Below are positions 9,601-18,721 of a stretch of 29,071 nt of DNA, in pieces. Under the pieces are notes generated by a model, which saw nothing but the letters and a program-made list of their open reading frames with translations, did not search any database and was not told the DNA's origin. The stretch is taken from the NCBI GenBank assembly GCA_016946835.1, contig JACVTC010000163.1, positions 320,001 through 349,071 of the forward strand, written 5' to 3'. The DNA comes from Neocallimastix lanati (nom. inval.). Taxonomy: Eukaryota > Neocallimastigomycota > Neocallimastigomycetes > Neocallimastigales > Neocallimastigaceae. The position numbers and the translations under genes are program-made. How positions within the stretch are numbered: the stretch's first letter is position 1; the number at the start of each line of letters is the position of its first letter.

Positions 9601-9953
9601 CTGAGATGATCAATATTGAAATGGCCAAGACGTTTATGCCACAGGTAAAGACTTTCACTATCTGTGTCAGCAATGTAATTACATATCCCATTGTTACTTG
9701 GAAATGTAATTTTCTCCCTTGATGTCCAAATAGTATACGTCTTAGTATTATTTGAACATACAGTACATACTTTATTATTGTTTTTATTATAAATGGAGAC
9801 GTGGTTCTTGTTATCATTATTAAAAAATATAATTTTAAAATGATTGTCAGTTAAACAATCAACTGACATTAGATTTCTTTTAAATTCTGGGACAAATAGA
9901 ACATTTTTTAATGTGATTTTATTATCATTAATATATTGTAACGAAATCTTCAA
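6636..9953 (-). CDS. Ty1/copia Pol: integrase, reverse transcriptase, RNase H; cut off at its N-terminal side
   Basis: 1105 codons remain open. The first visible codon at 9953 is TTG (Leu), not a start: the frame is broken here by the insertion array, so Gag and the protease active site are missing. The opening residues (L-K-N-V-L-F-V-P) are the usual end of a copia protease. A zinc-binding HHCC motif follows (H106, H111, C130, C133). The integrase core has D160, D222 and E258, with the D-to-E spacing of 35. About residues 404-600 are an Asn/Asp-rich linker, unusually low in complexity. RT carries L-D-I-K-A-A-Y (D713) and Y-V-D-D (796-799). RNase H carries D955, E996 and D1031. The order IN-RT-RH defines copia/Pseudoviridae. 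No internal stop or frameshift is present, so the break is recent relative to decay. The gene ends close to its polypurine tract and 3' LTR. Confidence 0.95.
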   Translation of the reverse strand: MKISLQYINDNKITLKNVLFVPEFKRNLMSVDCLTDNHFKIIFFNNDNKNHVSIYNKNNNKVCTVCSNNTKTYTIWTSREKITFPSNNGICNYIADTDSESLYLWHKRLGHFNIDHLRNILTKINTKKQCEICAKTKLKNFPFKHNDNRASEPFERIHMDTVSINDESLYGNKCFLSILDDYSRFGWIIFLKSKSEVFNKFILWYNKIKNTFNTTIKFLRTDNGTEFTNNYFVDFCNNNGICHEFTIPYSPQQNGRIERLHGTLIPNARAILEEAKLNHVFWEDAIDTINYIHNRIPHNGINNSIPYELLYDKKVDFSNFRVFGCKVFFYVPKQFRKKLLNSALPGIFLGYDSNPSAYRIYDVNNNKIILSRSVVFFENIPGNCASPKSLPEFINFTPYYEIEGEDLLVNEDGNNDIKDFNNINNDNNDNDNAYDNNKDNSNNNINQNTNSTNSNATISDNNNNNDNSYKQVNNGVENENVDYFTNDNENNNNENNNNENKYNENNNKDNKFNKINNINDNNQNNIHEINNIIDKQLNYSTNDTNNIIKSNTDISNFNKNENNYVPKRKFIDETEKLYKKFKITNNLNLSKFEENQELDPPLSFKDIFGRQDEKEWLKAVEEELNNMKNKNVYTIVSNIPNGKNLISSRWVFSYKRDDRGNIIKYKARLVARGFSQVYGVDYEETFSPTLKQDSLRIITNLSTFFNFEMYQLDIKAAYLNAEVDEELYMEIPDGFENRGFWKLNKAIYGLKQAGRMWNNKINNTLLNLNFVRSKSEPCVYYRKDNKNNISCILAIYVDDIIISGKKNEINYIKTEIKKIFDLSDIGPVDFIIGIKFIKTKYGYIMHQLQYLNKILEKFEIGKYNQISSLTFIQNEELRKRKFNSKKYMQAVGSLLYLAMGTRPDILFATSKASRKNKDPTYEDWINVLKIFRYLKGTKYYGLRFTDNINLNVYVDADLGGDEETKRSTTGFIINMGNTPISWYSKLQHCVSISTAESEYYSLNECALKCMWLKNFLEELNINTGTIKIRIDNKAAIYNSENETINIKSRHISLRYHKVRELVSEKKIKLEYIKSENNLADGLTKYLNGPLLKKFRKIMLCKLIGN
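9949..9953. repeat. Target-site copy TTCAA (left edge of insertion array)
   Basis: TTCAA belongs to the copia coding region. The matching copy on the other side of solo LTR S is TTCA (10436-10439) plus the A at 17622, split by element A. The same bases, as TCAA, flank element B at 17619-17622 and 26569-26572. Confidence 0.85.
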
Positions 9954-10435
9954 TGTAAGAAATTACTTATAAAATTAATTATAAATAATTTCTTAACTAC
10001 AAATTAACATTAATTATTACTAATTAACATTAATTTGAGAAAATAAAATTAAATATAATTAAATAAATATGAAATAATATAAATAAACAATTATACTTAA
10101 CTTAAATATAAGATAGAGTTTATTATAGAAAGTTTATAATAAACAATAACACAAAAGGAATAAAAGGCACAAATATTTATAAAAAATGTTTTATTAAAAG
10201 GGTTTTGTTTTATTAATTAATTATTTTATTTGAATTATTATTTATTATAAAAATTCTAAAATAATAACTCTTGATTTCTCGAAGAGAACTCAAGAGAATC
10301 AAATATATATAAATTAATAATTAAATATTATTGGTTAAACTAAATACAATAATTTAATGTATTAAATTAATGTATTAAATAAGAAAGATAGATAAATTTT
10401 ATAATAAAATAATAAATTTATCTAAGTTTCTTACA
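9954..10435 (-). repeat. Solo LTR S (482 bp), related to element A LTR
   Basis: It starts TGTAAGAAA and ends TTTCTTACA, a perfect 9-bp inverted terminal repeat. No internal gypsy sequence is attached on either side. It shares with the 903-bp LTR of element A a 29-nt hairpin (10268-10296; CTCTTGA/TCAAGAG arms) and the adjoining ATAATAACTCTT (10261-10272), so it belongs to the same superfamily and lies in the same (minus) orientation. TATA-like sequence sits just upstream of the hairpin on the minus strand. It most likely arose by recombination between the two LTRs of a full element. The flanking TTCAA copies are intact once element A is removed. Confidence 0.88.
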
Positions 10436-10439
10436 TTCA

Positions 10440-11342
10440 TGTAATAATTCTATTAAGAACTAACTCAAAATAGAATTATTAACTACAACTTAACGACTAA
10501 TTCATTAAGTTGAGAAAATAAAATAAAATAAATTTTTTTTACCTTTAATGTAGAGTTTATTATAAAATTAATTATAATAATAACACAACATGTAAGAGAA
10601 GAATTGTTTGTATAAATTGATCTTAAAAATATGTTTTTGAATAAAATATTTTTATTAATTTATTAAAGCTAAAAATATAAAAATGTTACTATTATAACTA
10701 TGTTTTTTTATAATAATAACTCTTGATTTCTCAAAGAGAACTCAAGAGCCTTATTTATATTTTTTTATGAAAATAAGATTAAATAAGAAAGGGTTTTCTA
10801 ATCTTAACAAATCTCTTATCTAGGAAAAGATTAGATAGAAAAACCTAGATAAGTTTTCGATCGATATTCTATCCATATCGATCATCGCATTAATTAAGTA
10901 AAACCGATTACTTCTAAAAAGTAATTGGAAAAAATCTTAATTAACCGATTTTCTAATCTAATCTAATGATCGAAAATAAAAGAATAAAATAATAAAAGAT
11001 ATTTCGATCATATAATTTATCCTTATATTAAAAATATAAAATTAAATAGTTAATAAAATACAGAATACATTATAAAATACAGAATACATTATAAAATACA
11101 GAATACATTATAAAATACAGAATAAAATACAATACAAAATACATTAGTTACAGTAGAGAATTTAACATATTGTAAATATATTATTTAAAATTAATTAAAT
11201 AAATTTTGTTAAATTAATGAATATTTAAAATTAAATTAAATAAATTTAATAAATATTATATGTAATTAAATAAAGTTATAGTTATAATAACTTAACTAAG
11301 AAAATATAATTATTTGCTAACAAATAATTATAGATTCTTACA
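10440..11342 (-). repeat. 3' LTR of element A (903 bp)
   Basis: Minus-strand ends are TGTAAGAATC and GAATTATTACA. It contains the 29-nt hairpin (10720-10748), a TATA-like box (10752-10759) and a short tandem array of a 19-bp unit (AAAATACAGAATACATTAT) near 11054-11115. A weak purine tract (minus AACAGAGCAA, 11343-11352) precedes it. Confidence 0.95.
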
Positions 11343-11355
11343 TTGCTCTGTTTAA

Positions 11356-14300
11356 TTATGATGTTTCCATTAAGTCTTCATTTCTTTTAGTATATGGTTC
11401 CAATTGTGAGATATGAAATACCGGATGGAGATGTAAGTTCTCTGGAAGTTCCAAACGGTAATTCATTCTTTCCCTTTTCTCGATGATTTTAAAAGGTCCA
11501 AGATATTGAGTGGATAATTTTCTAGAGGGTTCATTCGTAAAGTAGTATCTTCTAAGCATAACCAAATCATTTACCTTAAAGTCAGGTCCTACAGATTTTT
11601 TATTGTCAGCATATTTCTTAAAATCTTCTTTGGCTTTAACTAAATGTTGACGAAGGGCATTGAAATGTGAAGACCAATCCCTAGTAAGAACAGAAGCACT
11701 ATCTTTTAGCAGAATCGGTGGTGAATCAATAACACAATTTGGGTCAAATCCATAGTTAGCATGAAAAGGAGTTTGAGCTATTGATTTGTGAATGGAGTTG
11801 TTGTAGGACATTTCACATAAAGGGAGGTAGAAACACCATTCGTTTTGAGCAGAAGAACAATAGCAGCGAAGATATTGTTCTATTACAGCATTAGCCCGTT
11901 CAACCTGACCATTTGATTGTTGGTGGTGAGCAGTAGCAAGTCTTGGTTTAGCACGAATAGCATCGCACAACGAAGTCCAAAATTGAGAAGAGAATTGGGA
12001 ACCATGATCAGACACAATCACTTTAGGAAAACCATGATACTTAAAGACTTGGAAAAGTAAGAGCTTAGCAGTTAAGTCGGCAGAGGGAACATCGGAGCAG
12101 GGTACTAAATGAATCATTTTGGTTAAATGATCAGAAACAACCATGATACAAGTGCAATCTTGTGAAGAAGGCAATGAAACAATAAAATCGACGCCAATAA
12201 CTTCCCAGGGTTTTGTAGGAGTAGGAAGTGGTATTAGTTTACCATAAGGTTTATGACGACGGATTTTATTTCTACAACAAACATCACAAGAAGCCACATA
12301 ATTTGAAATATCTTTTTTCATATTAGGCCACCAGTAGTTCCTTCTGAGTTTTTCAAAGGTCCTATCTACCCCCTGATGGCCACTAGTGGGTGCATCATGG
12401 AAAGACTTTAAAAGTCTAGCCCTGAGACTGGAAGGGATAATAATACGCTTCTGAAAGTGAAGTACGCCATCGACGAAGGAAAATAAAGAACTTTTGATGT
12501 TGTTTGACTTATCCCTTATTTTTAAGAGGATATTTTTACAATAATTATCAGCTTTCTGTGCTTCAATAAGACTACTAATATTGTCATTTATAGCACAACA
12601 GAAAGCATTATTGTTAATTACAGGTTGTGATTCAGATGAAGAGTCAGATTTAAAATCTGGGCGTCTTGAAAGAGCATCTGGTTTGCCACTTTTAGCGCCT
12701 GATCTGAATGCAATCCTATAGTCAAACTTTGATAAAAAGAGACTCCAACGAATTTGTCTTTGATTTAAATGTTGGGGTTTCTTAAAATACAATAAGTTCT
12801 TGTGGTCTGTTATTACTTGAACAGGAAATTTTGCGCCTTCTAAATGATGCCTCCAAGTTTCAAACGCAGTAATTATAGCAAGAAGTTCTTTATCATATAT
12901 AGTATAATTGACTTCTGCTTTATTGAGGGATCTAGAATGGAAGGCTACGGGATGCAATAAGTTATCAGTGTCACTAACCTGAGAAAGTATGCAACCGACA
13001 GCAAAGTCGCTAGCATCTGTTTCAACGATGAATTCTTTCTCTGGATTAGGAAAAATGAGCACTTCAACAGCTTTAAAAGATTCTTTTAATTTATTAAAAG
13101 CTTCATTTGCTGATTCATCCCAATTAAATGTAGTATTTTTCCTTAAAAGTCGACGAAGAGGTTCCATATTTTTGGCAAAATTATTGATAAACTTTCTATA
13201 GAAATTACATAAGCCTAGAAAACTTTGTAATTCCTTTTGATTCTTCGGAATAGGCCAATCCAGAACAGATTTTACCTTATCCTTATCCATAGTGAGACCA
13301 TCTACAGAAACAGTGAAGCCTAAGAAAGTGGTTTTAGTAACATGGAAGTCACATTTCTCTAATTTAGCATATAATCCATTGTTGATGAGAAGTTGAAGAA
13401 CTATCCTAACATGTTTAATATGTTCTTTTTCGTTGTTAGAGTAAATAATGATGTCGTCCAGATAGACTTGCACGAAAGAACCAATGATATCACTGAAGAT
13501 ATCTTGTACAAAACGTTGAAAAACCGAAGGGGCATTTCGAAGTCCAAAAGGCATAACGAGATATTCGAAATGTCCTAAAGGGGTTCTAAAAGCAGTAAGA
13601 TATTCGTGACCTTCTTTAACTCTGATTAGGTTATAAGCAGATCTAAGGTCAAGACGAGTAAATATCTTAGCTCCTTGAAAGGATTCAATCAAGTCATTTA
13701 TTCTTGGAATTGGGTAGCTATTACGGATTGTGATAGCATTTAATCGGCGATAATCTACACAGAGTCTAAGGGTACCATCGCGTTTCATTACAAATAATAT
13801 AGGAGCACCTGCTGGTGATTTTGACTTCCTAATGAATTTCTTTTTTAAGTTTTCCTTAATATAATCCTTTAAAGCTTTCAGTTCTTGTACAGTAAGAGAG
13901 TATATTGGACCAAAATAAAGTTGTCCACCAGGAATAAGTTCAATAGCAATATCATAGTCACGATGGGGTGGTAAGTTCTCAGCTTGTTTCTTTTCAAATA
14001 CTATTTTAAGATCCGAATAGTATTTATTAATAATCTCTTCTTTTCCCTGAACGTCAGTGTTTACTTCTTCTGAATCAATCATTGCAGCACATAAATCAGA
14101 ATCTGAGATATCTGTATCAAAAGCCGAATTTGGTAATACTGAATCTTCTTCTGAATTCTCCAACATTGAAGCAGTAATATTTTTATTTTGATTAAAAAAC
14201 TTATTACTTTTGGAGGATGGGCAATGTGAGCCACAGTATCTACCAAGGAAGTAGATTCTATTATTTTTATAATCGATGAAAGGATTGTGAACGGATAACC

Positions 14301-15399
14301 AATCCCTTCCAAGAATACCATTAATGCCCTGAAGAGATAGATTAGCAATGCAGAATTCAAAAGTTTCCTTATGATCCATAAATTTTAATTTAAGGGGCTT
14401 AGTAGTTTGTCTAATATTCATACTTTTCCCATTAGGAAGTTGGATGTTGATTTGGGAATTGAGTCCTAACACAGGTAATTTATTAGAATTTGCGAAGTTT
14501 TTACAAATAAAACTTCTGGCAGAACCCGAATCAATTAATAGATTTGCCTTAATATTTTTTCCATTAATATCAAGGTAGAAGGTAGTTGTGATTGTTGTTT
14601 TAATATTCGGTGTGTAATTTGCTGAAAGTATGTCGTTTTTAGACTTATTTTTTCTGAAATGAGAATGTTTAGAATTCTTTTCTGATTTTAATAAATCGTT
14701 TCTCTTCCTATGAAACGACATTTTTCCATTAAATTTATTTTTTTGATTGTGGCGTAGACGACTTTCCAAAAAACACTTCTTATCAATTCCAATAATAATG
14801 TTGGTAGCTTCAAAAAGAGTAGATGGCTTTTCGAGTTTATCAAACTCTTCGCGGACTTTGTCAAGTAGACCCTTACCGATTATATCGATTAAAACTTCGT
14901 CGGGCCATCCTAAACGTCCAGCCAATCTCCGAAATTCAATAGTATATTCAGCAACATTTCCTAATTGAAGTTGTTTCAATTTCCACAACTTTTCCATGAT
15001 GACATATTTTTGCTTCCTTTCATTCCCAATATCAAAGTTATCCAGTAAGAGCTTCTTAAACTTACTAAATTCAAGGTTCTTTAGAGTACCATCAGTTAAA
15101 AGAGAAAGACCCCATTTTCTGGCGGTACCAGTAAGTTTATTAATAACAAAAGAACTTTTTAGTTCATCCTTTTGAAAAGAATTTGGATGCTCCTTAAAGA
15201 AATCTTCACTTTGAATTAAAATTTCTAAGATATTTAGTTTATTGCTTTCATTTTCCTTTTGGAGGACACCATTAGGAGAAAAGAAAGCAGGAATGAAGTC
15301 AGCAATTGCAGTAATAAGTTTGGATGCATTTTCATCATGGAGATAGGAATTATTAACTTCACTTGAGGAAATTGCTTGTTTATTACTATTGAAATCCAT
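11356..15399 (-). CDS. Element A Gag-Pol polyprotein (Ty3/gypsy, single frame)
   Basis: The 1347-residue frame starts at an ATG (15399) in an A-rich context. Residues 25-215 resemble retrotransposon Gag (F-V-I-N-K-L-T-G-T-A-R-K-W and E-Y-T-I-E-F-R-R-L-A). The following basic stretch (216-255) replaces a CCHC knuckle, as in Tf1. The protease has D290-S-G. RT has L-D-L-R-S-A-Y (D584) and Y-L-D-D (646-649). RNase H has D795, E838 and D865, and K-P-D-A-L-S-R follows at 906-912. Integrase has H1001, H1008, C1038 and C1041, then D1071, D1131 and E1167 (35 residues between the last two). A GPF motif (1301-1303) opens the C-terminal module. The protein stops 44 residues after this motif, with no chromodomain. 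Gag and Pol need no frameshift, so their ratio would have to be set by other means, such as Pol degradation as described for Tf1. Confidence 0.96.
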   Translation of the reverse strand: MDFNSNKQAISSSEVNNSYLHDENASKLITAIADFIPAFFSPNGVLQKENESNKLNILEILIQSEDFFKEHPNSFQKDELKSSFVINKLTGTARKWGLSLLTDGTLKNLEFSKFKKLLLDNFDIGNERKQKYVIMEKLWKLKQLQLGNVAEYTIEFRRLAGRLGWPDEVLIDIIGKGLLDKVREEFDKLEKPSTLFEATNIIIGIDKKCFLESRLRHNQKNKFNGKMSFHRKRNDLLKSEKNSKHSHFRKNKSKNDILSANYTPNIKTTITTTFYLDINGKNIKANLLIDSGSARSFICKNFANSNKLPVLGLNSQINIQLPNGKSMNIRQTTKPLKLKFMDHKETFEFCIANLSLQGINGILGRDWLSVHNPFIDYKNNRIYFLGRYCGSHCPSSKSNKFFNQNKNITASMLENSEEDSVLPNSAFDTDISDSDLCAAMIDSEEVNTDVQGKEEIINKYYSDLKIVFEKKQAENLPPHRDYDIAIELIPGGQLYFGPIYSLTVQELKALKDYIKENLKKKFIRKSKSPAGAPILFVMKRDGTLRLCVDYRRLNAITIRNSYPIPRINDLIESFQGAKIFTRLDLRSAYNLIRVKEGHEYLTAFRTPLGHFEYLVMPFGLRNAPSVFQRFVQDIFSDIIGSFVQVYLDDIIIYSNNEKEHIKHVRIVLQLLINNGLYAKLEKCDFHVTKTTFLGFTVSVDGLTMDKDKVKSVLDWPIPKNQKELQSFLGLCNFYRKFINNFAKNMEPLRRLLRKNTTFNWDESANEAFNKLKESFKAVEVLIFPNPEKEFIVETDASDFAVGCILSQVSDTDNLLHPVAFHSRSLNKAEVNYTIYDKELLAIITAFETWRHHLEGAKFPVQVITDHKNLLYFKKPQHLNQRQIRWSLFLSKFDYRIAFRSGAKSGKPDALSRRPDFKSDSSSESQPVINNNAFCCAINDNISSLIEAQKADNYCKNILLKIRDKSNNIKSSLFSFVDGVLHFQKRIIIPSSLRARLLKSFHDAPTSGHQGVDRTFEKLRRNYWWPNMKKDISNYVASCDVCCRNKIRRHKPYGKLIPLPTPTKPWEVIGVDFIVSLPSSQDCTCIMVVSDHLTKMIHLVPCSDVPSADLTAKLLLFQVFKYHGFPKVIVSDHGSQFSSQFWTSLCDAIRAKPRLATAHHQQSNGQVERANAVIEQYLRCYCSSAQNEWCFYLPLCEMSYNNSIHKSIAQTPFHANYGFDPNCVIDSPPILLKDSASVLTRDWSSHFNALRQHLVKAKEDFKKYADNKKSVGPDFKVNDLVMLRRYYFTNEPSRKLSTQYLGPFKIIEKRERMNYRLELPENLHLHPVFHISQLEPYTKRNEDLMETS

Positions 15400-16213
15400 T
15401 TTTATGCCTTTAGTATAGATAAAAATAGGATAGAGTTAACAAAATGGACATTTTTATTACACAAAATTAAGAATTATAATAAGGATTTTGATTAATAAAT
15501 ATTTTATAGAATACACTTTAATTTCTTCCTTCCCGTGTTACCGTCATTTGGTTTATCAACCAAAGGGCTGAGGTGTAGGTCTAATGTTACAGCCTACCAG
15601 TAACGGTCAACTACGTACTTGGAAATTAAATTAAAATGATTAACAAAATATTATTATAAACTTATCCTTTATTATAAACTTCTGCATAAATACAATATTT
15701 AGTATTATTTTAATTAAAATTCAATATCACTTTCTTATGCCTTACAACATTCAAAAACCGGCAAAAGTGATCCATTAAAACATAAAAAAATATTTTATGT
15801 TTTCCATAGCAGTTTTATATAATCAAGCATAAAAAAACATAACTGCTATAACCAATTTTGTTTGGGATAAACAAACTGTTAAAACCCATTATTAAAATTA
15901 AAACTATATAATTTTACTTCAATACATAATATTGAAGAACCTCGAGGCCTTCGGTGACCAAGAGTTCCTTATTCGCTAGAGCTACATTCGGATAACCGAT
16001 ACTTTCACGTGAAATACTGCATTTCCGTACAGTACAAACCGCTACGGTATAGGAAAAGGAGACCTTTCCTTTATTACTACCTAAAAATGTACTCACCATC
16101 CCCAATTAGATGGCTAACTCTATATATGAAGGTATTATTACCTTCTCAGTTTGTTATTTTTTATTTATTTTTTAATGTTTTTATTTATTTCTTTATTTCT
16201 TTATTATTATTAT

Positions 16214-16249
<36 letters not shown>

Positions 16250-16463
16250 ATTTTAAATTATTATTTCTATTCTTAATTATATTATCTAAAATTATTCTAT
16301 ATTATTAATTCTATATTATTAAAATAATTATAATCTATTCTATTATTATTCTAAATCTAATATATATTATTATATTTATTAATTATTTTAATTAACTTAA
16401 ATTATTATAATCTAAAACTATTCTAAAATATTAATTTATTATTCTATTATTTACTATTAAAAA

Positions 16464-16535
<72 letters not shown>

Positions 16536-16701
16536 CAATCAAAATTGCTAATAAAAATTTTTTTTTTGCGCCACTCTAGCTATATATTATTATTGTATTC
16601 TAATATATATAATTTCAATAGACTAATTCACTAATAAAATTTCCAATGTTACACTATTCTAAAAATTTTTCACATTTTATCTAACCCTAAGCTAATCTAA
16701 G
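15400..16701 (-). other. Element A 5' leader with many short hairpins and three long T runs
   Basis: Untranslated leader between the primer site and the Gag-Pol ATG. The outer part has T runs of about 30, 27 and 33 bases (16216-16245, 16468-16494, 16503-16535), which are A runs in the RNA. The inner part (15520-16150) is richer in G+C and packed with small inverted repeats: TTTGGTT/AACCAAA near 15550, TAGCAGTT/AACTGCTA near 15808-15855, CTTCAATA/TATTGAAG (15917-15937), TCGG/CCGA and TTTCACGTGAAA (15970-16016), TACTG/CAGTA, ACCG/CGGT, GGAAA/TTTCC and GAAGGT/ACCTTC (to 16145). No open frame of note. It may hold RNA packaging, dimerisation or translation signals. Confidence 0.65.
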
Positions 16702-16713
16702 AAGAGTTATTAT
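16702..16713 (-). promoter_or_regulatory. Self-complementary primer-binding site of element A
   Basis: On the minus strand the 12 nt directly after the 5' LTR are ATAATAACTCTT. There is no TGG start, so a tRNA 3' end is not the primer. The exact reverse complement AAGAGTTATTAT occurs inside the LTR (minus strand, 16998 down to 16987), about 35 bases downstream of a TATA-like box. The element RNA could therefore fold back and prime on itself. Tf1 uses this mechanism with the first 11 bases of its mRNA. Confidence 0.7.
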
Positions 16714-17616
16714 TGTAATAATTCTATTAAGAACTAACTCAAAATAGAATTATTAACTACAACTTAACGACTAATTCATTAAGTTGAGAAAATAAAATAA
16801 AATAAATTTTTTTTACCTTTAATGTAGAGTTTATTATAAAATTAATTATAATAATAACACAACATGTAAGAGAAGAATTGTTTGTATAAATTGATCTTAA
16901 AAATATGTTTTTGAATAAAATATTTTTATTAATTTATTAAAGCTAAAAATATAAAAATGTTACTATTATAACTATGTTTTTTTATAATAATAACTCTTGA
17001 TTTCTCAAAGAGAACTCAAGAGCCTTATTTATATTTTTTTATGAAAATAAGATTAAATAAGAAAGGGTTTTCTAATCTTAACAAATCTCTTATCTAGGAA
17101 AAGATTAGATAGAAAAACCTAGATAAGTTTTCGATCGATATTCTATCCATATCGATCATCGCATTAATTAAGTAAAACCGATTACTTCTAAAAAGTAATT
17201 GGAAAAAATCTTAATTAACCGATTTTCTAATCTAATCTAATGATCGAAAATAAAAGAATAAAATAATAAAAGATATTTCGATCATATAATTTATCCTTAT
17301 ATTAAAAATATAAAATTAAATAGTTAATAAAATACAGAATACATTATAAAATACAGAATACATTATAAAATACAGAATACATTATAAAATACAGAATAAA
17401 ATACAATACAAAATACATTAGTTACAGTAGAGAATTTAACATATTGTAAATATATTATTTAAAATTAATTAAATAAATTTTGTTAAATTAATGAATATTT
17501 AAAATTAAATTAAATAAATTTAATAAATATTATATGTAATTAAATAAAGTTATAGTTATAATAACTTAACTAAGAAAATATAATTATTTGCTAACAAATA
17601 ATTATAGATTCTTACA
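16714..17616 (-). repeat. 5' LTR of element A (903 bp)
   Basis: Apparently identical to the 3' LTR, shifted by 6274 bases. It drives transcription of element A; hairpin at 16994-17022, TATA-like box at 17026-17033. Confidence 0.95.
16987..17033 (-). promoter_or_regulatory. TATA box, hairpin and predicted RNA start/self-primer in element A LTR
   Basis: Reading the minus strand: TATAAATA (17033-17026), then a 29-nt hairpin with arms CTCTTGA and TCAAGAG plus an inner TTCTC/GAGAA stem (17022-16994), whose 3' arm overlaps AAGAGTTATTAT (16998-16987). A start about 30-36 bases after the TATA box would place the self-primer at or near the RNA 5' end. The hairpin and following bases are conserved in solo LTR S although the surrounding sequence differs. 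Confidence 0.6.
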
Positions 17617-17622
17617 ATTCAA
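17617..17622. repeat. Junction between elements A and B (overlapping target duplications)
   Basis: The six bases ATTCAA hold the right duplication of A (ATTCA, 17617-17621), the right duplication of S (TTCAA, 17618-17622) and the left duplication of B (TCAA, 17619-17622). Three insertions thus share this spacer. Confidence 0.85.
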
Positions 17623-18698
17623 TGTTATGGTTCGAGGAATTCAAAAAAAAAATTATATAATATTAAAACACAAAAAAAAAATTTTATTCTTTCACAATAA
17701 TTTTTATTTATTTATTATATTTTTATTTTAATTTTTATTTTATTTTTATTATTATTTTTATTTATTTATTTTATTTTTATTTTATTTTTATTATTATTTT
17801 TATTTATTTATTTTATTTTTATTTTATTTTTATTATTATTTTTATTTATTTATTTTATTTTTATTTTATTTTTATTATTATTTTTATTTATTTATTTTAT
17901 TTTTTTTTTTTTATTTATTTATTTTTATTATTTCTATTTTTTTTTTCTTTTTTTTTTTTTTTCTCCCTCCTAAAAAGGGGTTCCAAGGTAGTCAATTTAT
18001 ATCTTTTTGAAGATATAAAAGTAGCAAAGCCTCTGGAAGTAGTTGAAGAGATGGAAAAACAATAGATTTTTAAATCTTATTGATTATTTCCTTATTGTAA
18101 TAAATAGAAATTTTATTATTTCCTAATATTCAAATTAACCAAAATAAATCTATAATATAAAAGATGCATTATAGATAAGAATTAAACAAAAAAAAGAGAA
18201 GCAGTATTACAATAAAATTGAATACTTTAACTTAATTTTGATACTAATTTAATATGTAATCTTATATATTAATTTGAATGACATAATAGAAAATAAAATA
18301 CATTTATTAATATATGAAAAATCTTTTACAATTTTAAATACAGAAAATTTTATTTTATTTATTTCTTTCATTTCAATTATTTCTTAATTCGAAAGACAGA
18401 AATATTGATAAAGTTATTTAAGTTGTTTATATACAGGAATTATTCCTTATTTAGAAAAATAATACTAAAAGTAATTAGTACTATGTTATTGCTAAACTCT
18501 CATAAATTTAATTTACCTTTATAAGGAATGAACATAAATTTAAATTAAATTTTATGTATAAACTTAAATTTTCAGATCAAATAATATAGTAAAATTATTA
18601 ATGTAAAGAATACATAAATTTATTAATATTTTAAAATTCACCTTGACTATATTAAAAGGTTTTTAATAAGAATCAATTTATTACTTCATTCTTTATCA
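17623..18698 (-). repeat. 3' LTR of element B (1076 bp)
   Basis: Minus-strand ends are TGATAAAGAATG and CGAACCATAACA. It contains a perfect 9-bp palindrome-like pair TTTATATCT-N6-AGATATAAA (17996-18019) with TATA words, an A-rich tract near 17939-17963, and four tandem 42-bp T/A-rich units. Confidence 0.95.
17743..17910. repeat. Four tandem copies of a 42-bp T/A-rich unit in element B LTR
   Basis: The unit is an ordered set of T runs separated by single A (5-2-2-5-3-3-4-5-4 T). Copies start at 17743, 17785, 17827 and 17869; the last runs into a longer T tract. The same array is present in the 5' LTR near 25614-25780, so it predates this insertion. Confidence 0.85.
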
Positions 18699-18710
18699 CG
18701 ATGCCCCCGC
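18699..18710 (-). promoter_or_regulatory. Polypurine tract of element B
   Basis: Minus-strand GCGGGGGCATCG directly before the TG end of the 3' LTR; the equivalent in element C is GTCGGGGCATCT. The tract is G-rich and followed by CAT, so it is not purely purine. Confidence 0.7.
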
Positions 18711-18721
18711 TAAGACTCAAG

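Larger units (their letters stand above)
6342..9953 (-). mobile_element. Ty1/copia element, 3' part, interrupted by nested gypsy insertions
   Basis: It comprises the 3' LTR, polypurine tract and Pol up to the point where TTCAA (9949-9953) meets the TG end of solo LTR S. The open frame and clean junction argue for insertion rather than erosion. Its 5' LTR, Gag and protease should lie to the right of element C, outside this window. Confidence 0.85.
10440..17616 (-). mobile_element. Element A: complete Ty3/gypsy retrotransposon (7177 bp)
   Basis: Two 903-bp LTRs (10440-11342 and 16714-17616) enclose a leader and one intact 1347-codon Gag-Pol frame. The flanking direct repeat is ATTCA (10435-10439 and 17617-17621). 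The first A of the left copy is the last base of solo LTR S, so A inserted across the right end of S. The LTRs have equal length and I see no difference between them, so this is the youngest insertion in the array. The single frame, lack of a zinc knuckle and self-complementary primer site resemble the Tf1 group of fission yeast. Confidence 0.95.

Noticed and set aside
9951-9953. Apparent start of the copia protein at this codon
   Set aside because: The codon is TTG; the residues that follow are the end of a protease domain, so the frame is cut by the insertion rather than beginning here.
10440-17616. Segmental duplication of 903 bp
   Set aside because: Same reasoning: these are the LTRs of element A with ATTCA duplications.
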